Positions 63,926 to 64,000 of a stretch of DNA of 64,000 nt are shown one piece after another. The stretch lies in NCBI RefSeq assembly GCF_001719615.1, contig NZ_MDVX01000001.1, positions 62,001 to 126,000 on the forward strand, read 5' to 3'. Within the stretch, counting starts at the first letter, position 1. The number at the start of each line of letters is the position of its first letter. Position numbers and translations under genes: made by a program. Below the pieces are notes generated by a model, which saw nothing but the letters and a program-made list of their open reading frames with translations, was not told the DNA's origin and searched no databases. The DNA comes from Neptunicoccus sediminis (lineage in GTDB: Bacteria; Pseudomonadota; Alphaproteobacteria; Rhodobacterales; Rhodobacteraceae).

Positions 63926-64000
63926 CTATTCGTTGTTATCTGGTGCCGCGTCGGCCTTGCGCGCCCGGCTCTGCTGCTTACGCCTTTGCAGGTTGTCACG
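63926..64000 (-). CDS. Small basic protein, C-terminal end (runs off window)
   Basis: Only the last 24 residues are visible: a strongly basic stretch (RRKQQSRARK) ending in APDNNE and a TAG stop. The rest lies beyond base 64000. It is in the same direction as murA, 18 nt upstream, so it is probably the first or an early gene of the operon. A small basic protein ahead of murA is familiar in Rhodobacterales, but the function is unknown. Confidence 0.55.
   Translation of the reverse strand, partial: RDNLQRRKQQSRARKADAAPDNNE

Noticed and set aside
1-64000. tRNA, rRNA, insertion sequence or prophage genes
   Set aside because: No cloverleaf, ribosomal RNA block, transposase, integrase or phage structural motif was recognised on either strand by reading.

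Overview
The window looks like chromosomal DNA of a marine-type alphaproteobacterium of the order Rhodobacterales (Roseobacter group). Evidence is the moderately high GC content, the alphaproteobacterial gene blocks (murA-DUF2948-hisD-UPF0262-phosphatase; holA-lptE-leuS-DUF3576; leuC-leuD-membrane protein-nuclease...leuB) and lineage-typical families such as DUF2794, DUF3576 and the TIGR03862-type flavoprotein. This is inferred from gene content; no database search was possible. I see no rRNA, tRNA, CRISPR array, prophage or insertion sequence. Almost all of the DNA is coding.

Layout. 1-5977: end of a peptide ABC transporter operon, then three nucleotide-sugar genes (a TviB/WbpO-like dehydrogenase, a UDP-glucuronate 4-epimerase and a divergent UDP-glucose 6-dehydrogenase). 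6064-7278: chromate transporter. 7284-13785: a tightly packed seven-gene minus-strand operon with four glycosyltransferases, a histidine phosphatase, a polysaccharide deacetylase and a methyltransferase; its glycan product is unknown to me. 14143-20034: large MscS channel, MBL hydrolase, SDR, enoyl-CoA hydratase-like protein and flavoprotein. 20038-25301: GST, then DUF3576-leuS-lptE-holA. 25577-27760: two tandem paralogous porins with strong terminators and a structured leader before the second. 27862-37719: PLP-binding protein, L,D-transpeptidase, GTP cyclohydrolase II with a degenerate N-terminal domain, OmpR-type regulator, exonuclease III, thioredoxin-TPR protein, Lon-substrate-domain protein, Trm112-like protein, UbiH-type hydroxylase, amidase and aminotransferase. 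37731-49912: FtsK, LolA, lytic transglycosylase, AEC transporter, HspQ, gamma-glutamyltransferase, DUF2794, NlpC/P60, M17 aminopeptidase and a second MscS. 50051-58778: DUF1176 protein and the leucine genes leuC, leuD and leuB, interrupted by a membrane protein, a frameshifted nuclease and a divergent epimerase/LysR pair. 58921-64000: EamA transporter and the murA-hisD operon.

The most unusual signal is a repeat element present twice (43562-43633 and 51228-51338). Exact 14-bp tandem units, each built on a GAAGCTTC-like palindrome, occur three times in one copy and six times in the other. Both copies sit between the same inverted boundary (ATCACCCTGCA / TGCAGGGTGAT) with identical spacers of 3 and 1 nt. 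The first copy lies beside a roughly 150-bp imperfect inverted repeat. Other points of interest are the uncharacterised glycan operon, a G9 tract that breaks a secreted nuclease gene, a hidden minus-strand terminator at 45697-45744 that implies an unannotated transcript, and three anti-Shine-Dalgarno-like TCCTCCC motifs between hairpins in the leader of the second porin.
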